Source: an uncultured Lachnospiraceae bacterium
Lineage (GTDB): Bacteria; Bacillota_A; Clostridia; Lachnospirales; Lachnospiraceae
DNA length: 7,285 nt
Direction: 5' to 3'
Assembly: GCA_902783205.1 (NCBI GenBank)
Contig: CACZQE010000326.1
Location: forward strand, 1-7,285
Part shown: in pieces, positions 5,571-7,285 of the stretch
Layout of the letters: every line of letters starts with the position of its first letter
Position numbering within the stretch: the stretch's first letter is position 1
Translations under genes and position numbers: made by a program
Notes under the pieces: model-generated
What the model saw: the letters and a program-made list of their open reading frames with translations, nothing else
Database searches by the model: none
Told to the model about the DNA's origin: nothing

Positions 5571-5590
5571 ATCCGTAATTTGCTCATAAT
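5561..5590 (+). promoter_or_regulatory. Second candidate gyrB promoter (P2)
   Basis: A perfect -35, TTGACA (5561-5566), is 18 bp from CATAAT (5585-5590), a 5/6 match to the -10 consensus. The -35 lies in the right arm of the leader repeat. Initiation about 7 nt past the -10 would fall at the ribosome binding site GGGGTGA (5596-5602), giving a very short leader of about 13 nt. The score is good, but the position so close to the start codon makes use uncertain. Confidence 0.4.
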
Positions 5591-5609
5591 TTGATGGGGT
5601 GAATATTGA

Positions 5610-7285
<1,676 letters not shown>

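Overview
This window is the chromosomal replication-origin (oriC) neighbourhood of a low-to-mid GC Firmicute. The protein sequences (DnaA with a short domain II, RnpA carrying the SVVRHRVTR motif form, a GyrB of the short Gram-positive type) and the strong Shine-Dalgarno sequences point to class Clostridia, probably Lachnospiraceae. That placement is from recollection of family sequences and was not tested by a search.

Layout. Positions 1-922 hold a leftward cluster, read right to left: rpmH (ribosomal protein L34), rnpA (RNase P protein), yidD and the first 50 codons of yidC, which runs off the left edge. Positions 923-1335 are a 413-nt divergent intergenic region with the rpmH promoter, a helically phased array of DnaA boxes and the dnaA promoter. 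From 1336 everything reads rightward: dnaA, then a 332-nt gap with the dnaA terminator, a second DnaA-box cluster and a recognisable unwinding module (tandem boxes, GC-rich spacer, DnaA-trios, AT-rich stretch), then dnaN, yaaA (S4 domain), recF and the first 558 codons of gyrB, which runs off the right edge.

How it fits together. The origin is bipartite, flanking dnaA as in Bacillus subtilis. Genes on both sides are transcribed away from it, so they are co-oriented with the departing forks. DnaA binds both clusters and opens the DNA beside dnaN. The DnaN clamp, RecF and gyrase then serve fork processivity, gap repair and supercoil relief. The leftward cluster supplies a ribosomal protein, tRNA 5'-end maturation and membrane-protein insertion.

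I found no phage, insertion sequence, CRISPR, RNA gene or defence system, and nothing that looks like an undescribed multi-gene system. The gene content is the conserved ancestral order. The observations worth a second look are regulatory: a DnaA box filling the gap between the dnaN ribosome binding site and its start codon, a 12-bp palindrome shared by the dnaA and gyrB promoters, a second gyrB promoter candidate embedded in a repeat, and a probable attenuator between rpmH and rnpA.
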